From Granulosicoccus sp965367215 (GTDB taxonomy: Bacteria; Pseudomonadota; Gammaproteobacteria; Granulosicoccales; Granulosicoccaceae): a stretch of DNA of 8,918 nucleotides. This document shows, in pieces, positions 6,293 through 8,918 of this stretch. The notes below the pieces were generated by a model. The model had not been told where the DNA came from. It saw only the letters and a program-made list of their open reading frames with translations, and made no database searches. The stretch spans positions 1-8,918 of the forward strand of contig CBDUIJ010000247.1 in NCBI GenBank assembly GCA_965367215.1. Reading direction: 5' to 3'. A program made the translations under genes and the position numbers. Each line of letters starts with the position of its first letter. The stretch's first letter is position 1.

Positions 6293-7309
6293 CTAGTGCC
6301 GGTAAGTGACGCTGATGGCGCCGTAGCTCTCTCGCTCATCACTGATTTCAGTTCTCGAGCTGGCCGAAGACAGCGCAAAGACAAACGCCCAACGATTGCG
6401 ACTCCAGAGTGCGCCGGCGGCAGCCTCGTTCTGAATATGTTCCAACGGCAGGGAGTGGCTGTCCGTGAAGGTATTGCCGTCGATCAGGATATCGCGTGCC
6501 ACATACCCCGCTCTGACTCCGGCAAACAGGTAGAAATCATTGGCCTTGGTAAACGCCAGAGGATTAACATGCCTGTCTGCCTGAAGCGAGAAGCCACCCA
6601 TACTGGCTGCCAGATTGGTACCCCAGCGCACGGCAAAACCGGCCTTGGTGGCTGTTTCCAGATTCCCCAGGCCGACACCGCCCAGGCCAACCACATCGTA
6701 CTGAAATCGATTGTCATCGTTCCGATACAGATTCCAGGTACGTTGCATCTCGACCTTGACGACGGGCTCGTTCTTGAGCTGATGACGCCATCCCATGGGC
6801 TCATCAGAGCCAATCAGGCTGTGTATCGCTTTCTGTGATTGTTCGGCCAGTGCACCTGACCCGACCCAGCCCAGATACAGTGATAACTGATCGGACTTGT
6901 GAGCATCCCATGAATACGCCGTACCCTGCCATGCCAGCAAACCGGCATAGGGCAAATCGTCCGGAATGAACTCACTTTCGGTGATTTCCACCGGTGTCTG
7001 CATGCGCTGAAAGAACATATGCGCAATAGCCCGTGTCTTGTCGGGTTCGGTGTTGATGTACAGATCGTCGATCAACCAGTTTATCCAGCCCGGCACATTG
7101 CTGTCGTCGAATTCGTCAAACCCGGCAGTACCGAATGTAAGTCCGGTGCCATTGGTGTAGCCGTCATCCTGACCCACAAATACATCGTTTTCAAAAGTGA
7201 ACGTGAAAAAATCGGTGTTGTCGTCAGCCAATGCAGTGGGGACAGCACCAACCTGCAATGCAGAAACCAGGCACAGTGAATGAACGATACTTTTGACTCT
7301 GTCTGGCAT
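6293..7309 (-). CDS. lpxR: Lipid A 3'-O-deacylase, LpxR family (DUF2219)
   Basis: A 338-residue outer-membrane beta-barrel enzyme. In Salmonella, LpxR removes the 3'-acyloxyacyl chain of lipid A in a Ca2+-dependent reaction, altering endotoxin and barrier properties. The family signatures are present: FENDVF (39-44), where N41 and D42 match the catalytic Asn-Asp pair; GYTNG (50-54); DDLPYAG (117-123); and AIHSLIG (161-167), where H163 matches the proposed catalytic histidine (H122 of mature Salmonella LpxR). GW-(x2)-QLKNEP (173-182) follows. From M1 at 7309 the N-terminus is a good signal peptide, with cleavage likely after ALA (26-28). The frame stays open to a GTG at 7429, and an ATG at 7324 is also possible. 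None has a good ribosome site, and the extra 40 residues look unlike a signal sequence. A tentative TTGACG/TACACT pair (7442-7412, minus strand, 19-bp spacing) would put transcription start after that GTG. The protein ends in YRH, not the usual terminal aromatic. Confidence 0.9.
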   Translation of the reverse strand: MPDRVKSIVHSLCLVSALQVGAVPTALADDNTDFFTFTFENDVFVGQDDGYTNGTGLTFGTAGFDEFDDSNVPGWINWLIDDLYINTEPDKTRAIAHMFFQRMQTPVEITESEFIPDDLPYAGLLAWQGTAYSWDAHKSDQLSLYLGWVGSGALAEQSQKAIHSLIGSDEPMGWRHQLKNEPVVKVEMQRTWNLYRNDDNRFQYDVVGLGGVGLGNLETATKAGFAVRWGTNLAASMGGFSLQADRHVNPLAFTKANDFYLFAGVRAGYVARDILIDGNTFTDSHSLPLEHIQNEAAAGALWSRNRWAFVFALSSASSRTEISDERESYGAISVTYRH

Positions 7310-7664
7310 GGGCGCGGATATCATGAATGTTGCCGGGATTTTTTGTGTTGAGCCCCAGCACGACACGCCCTGAAGCGATACGGGGTCACTGAGCACAACT
7401 TGTAATAAAGTAGTGTAATCACGTTTCACGCTGCGGCGTCAACACAACCGGCCCTTTCAGCGTAAACAACACGACATGTCACATAATGGCATCAAGAATT
7501 GAACTTCGAGAATCTCCGTGTGTCGTGACAGGCCAGGTGTTGATTTCAGGTAATTCGAGGTACATCCGCACAGGTGTTCTTGTTGCTCCACCTGAATGCT
7601 TCCGGTCATGATGTAACAGCATCGTCCGTGCATTCCCTACTACATTCCGTGCCCTGACGACTGA

Positions 7665-7693
7665 CTGAATTGACCATAGTCAATGCAATTCAG
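7665..7693. promoter_or_regulatory. Nested palindrome, candidate operator of the P450 gene
   Basis: Two perfect inverted repeats overlap almost concentrically. The outer arms CTGAATT (7665-7671) and AATTCAG (7687-7693) are separated by 15 bp. The inner arms ATTGAC (7669-7674) and GTCAAT (7679-7684) are separated by CATA. The inner left arm contains TTGACC (7670-7675), a possible -35 element, although no good -10 follows at 16-18 bp. It sits about 70-95 bp upstream of the preferred P450 start, a position typical for a dimeric repressor. No T-run follows, so it is not an intrinsic terminator. Confidence 0.5.
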
Positions 7694-7744
7694 CACGATA
7701 AGGCAGATTCTCGATTGTCTTGATAAAGCATCCGCTGGTGTAAC

Positions 7745-7750
7745 AGGGAG
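7745..7750 (+). promoter_or_regulatory. Ribosome binding site deciding the P450 start
   Basis: AGGGAG lies 10 nt before the ATG at 7761. The in-frame ATG at 7683 has no comparable site and falls on the edge of the nested palindrome, so 7761 is the better start. Confidence 0.65.
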
Positions 7751-7760
7751 AGCCAGACAC

Positions 7761-8918
7761 ATGAGTGAGAAGACTGACGTTGCCAAATGGGACCCGACCT
7801 CAGAGGCCGTGTGTGAGAATCAGATCGCTGCTTACGATGCCATGCGAGGGAAGTGCCCGGTGGCTCACAGTGACTATCTGTGGTGGTCCTTGTTTCGCCA
7901 TGAAGATGTGATGCGCGTGCTGCTGGATCATGAAACCTTCAGCAATGCAGCCTCGAACCACCTCTCCATTCCCAATGCGATGGACCCACCCGAGCACACA
8001 CCCTACCGCAAGATCATCGAAGGCTACTTCACGCCACAGGCCATGCAGGTATTCGAGCCGGTGTGCCGGAATATCGCGACAACATTGGTTTCTCGGCAAC
8101 CACGAGGAAGCTCGTTCGAATTGATGAGCGGGTTGGCTCAGCCTTTTGCATTACAGATTCAATGCGCCTTCATGGGCTGGCCGGAGAGCCTGCATGATCC
8201 GCTTCGCCAGTGGATAAGCGACAATCACAATGCCACCCGTGCCGGTGATCGTTCAGCCATGGCCAGCATAGCCTGCCAGTTCGATGGCTACATAAAACAA
8301 CAACTTGTGGTTCGCCGCGACGCCGGTGAACAGGCGCCCGATGACGTCACCACTCAGCTGCTTCGCGAAACCATCAGTGGCAGGCCACTGAGTGACGAGG
8401 AGATTGTCAGCATCGTGCGTAACTGGACAGTCGGAGAACTGGGAACCATCGCAGCCAGTGTGGGCATTCTGGTTCACTATCTGGCTGAGCATGCCTCATT
8501 GCAATCGGAACTACGCCAGCAACCTGCCGACCTGCCTGACGCCATCGATGAAATTCTGCGAATCCATGCACCGCTGATTGCCAACCGTCGCGTGACGACC
8601 TGCCCTGTCACGATCGGCGAGCAGCAGCTTGAAGCCGGTGAGCGACTGACGCTGATCTGGGCTTCAGCCAACCGTGACGAGGCGGTGTTCGGCGATTCCA
8701 ATGCCTACGATCCAGCACGCAACAAGTCCAACAATCTGCTCTATGGCGCGGGCTTGCATGTATGTCCTGGAGAACGCCTGGCAAGACTTGAACTGCGTCT
8801 GATCCTGGAAGCGCTTCTGGGAAACACACAGGAGATATCCCTGGCACCCGAAGTCATACCCGAGCGAGCCCTGTTTCCTGGCAGTGGCTTCTCATCGCTG
8901 TCGGTCAGTTTTCGGTAG
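7761..8918 (+). CDS. Cytochrome P450, complete, bacterial soluble type
   Basis: A 385-residue haem monooxygenase, ending exactly at the window edge with TAG. It would insert one oxygen atom into an unidentified small molecule using electrons from a ferredoxin/reductase pair; none is visible here. Landmarks are the C-helix region MDPPEHTPYR (74-83); an I-helix NWTVGELGTIAAS (221-233); the ExxR motif E264-I-L-R267; and the haem loop YGAGLHVCPG (328-337) with C335 as the iron ligand. The first haem-loop residue is Tyr where Phe is usual. The I-helix lacks the usual (A/G)Gx(D/E)T: E226 is followed by L227, with T229 two further on. There is no signal peptide or membrane anchor, and length is normal. 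The start at 7761 is chosen for its AGGGAG ribosome site. Starting at 7683 would add 26 residues without family likeness. Family number and substrate cannot be assigned by eye. Confidence 0.95.
   Translation: MSEKTDVAKWDPTSEAVCENQIAAYDAMRGKCPVAHSDYLWWSLFRHEDVMRVLLDHETFSNAASNHLSIPNAMDPPEHTPYRKIIEGYFTPQAMQVFEPVCRNIATTLVSRQPRGSSFELMSGLAQPFALQIQCAFMGWPESLHDPLRQWISDNHNATRAGDRSAMASIACQFDGYIKQQLVVRRDAGEQAPDDVTTQLLRETISGRPLSDEEIVSIVRNWTVGELGTIAASVGILVHYLAEHASLQSELRQQPADLPDAIDEILRIHAPLIANRRVTTCPVTIGEQQLEAGERLTLIWASANRDEAVFGDSNAYDPARNKSNNLLYGAGLHVCPGERLARLELRLILEALLGNTQEISLAPEVIPERALFPGSGFSSLSVSFR

Larger units (their letters stand above)
7310..7760. other. 451-bp divergent intergenic region between lpxR and the P450 gene
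   Basis: No gene is supported here. The 5' extensions of both neighbouring frames enter it (GTG 7429 for lpxR, ATG 7683 for the P450) but are unlikely to be translated. It contains a GACATGTC palindrome (7473-7480), a TGTC-gt-GACA dyad (7521-7530), widely spaced GAATGC/GCATTC arms, and the nested palindrome at 7665-7693. Promoters for both neighbours should lie here, but none is a convincing consensus match. Confidence 0.55.

Noticed and set aside
6248..6838. 196-codon plus-strand frame just after the anti-sigma gene, with AGGAG next to its TTG
   Set aside because: The AGGAG abuts the TTG with no spacing, and the frame is antisense to the catalytic and C-terminal part of lpxR. No domain is recognisable.
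7359..7527. Heptamer CACGACA at three places (7359 and 7470 plus strand, 7521 minus strand) upstream of lpxR
   Set aside because: The copies are short, irregularly spaced and in mixed orientation, and the first falls in the possible 5' coding extension. Given how many heptamers could be tested, chance is a sufficient explanation.
1..8918. CRISPR array, tRNA, rRNA, insertion sequence or phage genes
   Set aside because: I saw no regularly spaced repeats, no cloverleaf-like sequence, and no transposase or integrase motif on either strand.

Overview
ORGANISM. The window looks like chromosome from a Gram-negative proteobacterium, most likely a gammaproteobacterium. It has a gene for an outer-membrane LpxR-type lipid A deacylase, a cytoplasmic ECF sigma/zinc anti-sigma pair, and a standalone FMN glutamate-synthase protein beside an acetolactate-synthase-like gene. 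G+C looks somewhat above half, and coding density is high with overlapping start/stop codons. I cannot name a genus. There are no rRNA, tRNA, CRISPR, transposase or phage genes, so this reads as ordinary chromosome, not a mobile island. LAYOUT. (1) Bases 1-1925, minus strand: the 5' part of a thiamine-diphosphate enzyme of the acetolactate synthase family, which runs off the left edge. It lies 30 bp downstream of a membrane-anchored FMN/3Fe-4S glutamate-synthase-domain protein, and the two are probably cotranscribed. (2) Bases 2019-4764, minus strand: a tightly coupled three-gene operon. In transcription order it encodes a six-helix membrane protein (probably DUF6796), a membrane-anchored seven-motif FG-GAP propeller with an ASPIC/UnbV C-terminus (CRTAC1-like), and a small four-helix protein with paired cysteines in both predicted periplasmic loops. 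The junctions are TGATG and ATGA overlaps. (3) Bases 4765-5332: a 568-bp divergent intergenic region without a convincing gene, but with a hyphenated dyad and a pair of 14-bp direct repeats. (4) Bases 5333-6231, plus strand: an ECF sigma factor and its soluble zinc-binding (ZAS) anti-sigma factor, overlapping as TGATG. (5) Bases 6293-7309, minus strand: an LpxR-family lipid A 3'-O-deacylase, convergent with the sigma pair. (6) Bases 7310-7760: intergenic, holding a strong nested palindrome just upstream of (7) a complete cytochrome P450 gene at 7761-8918, plus strand. HOW IT FITS TOGETHER. The middle of the window has an envelope theme: a periplasmic propeller, polytopic membrane proteins with periplasmic cysteines, a stress-type sigma/anti-sigma switch and a lipid A remodelling enzyme. 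It is inference, not something the sequence proves, that the sigma factor controls the divergent operon or lpxR. The flanking metabolic genes (TPP enzyme with GltS-domain protein, and the P450) have no evident link to the middle. The least described item is the small Cys-paired membrane protein and its coupling to the CRTAC1-like and DUF6796-like genes.
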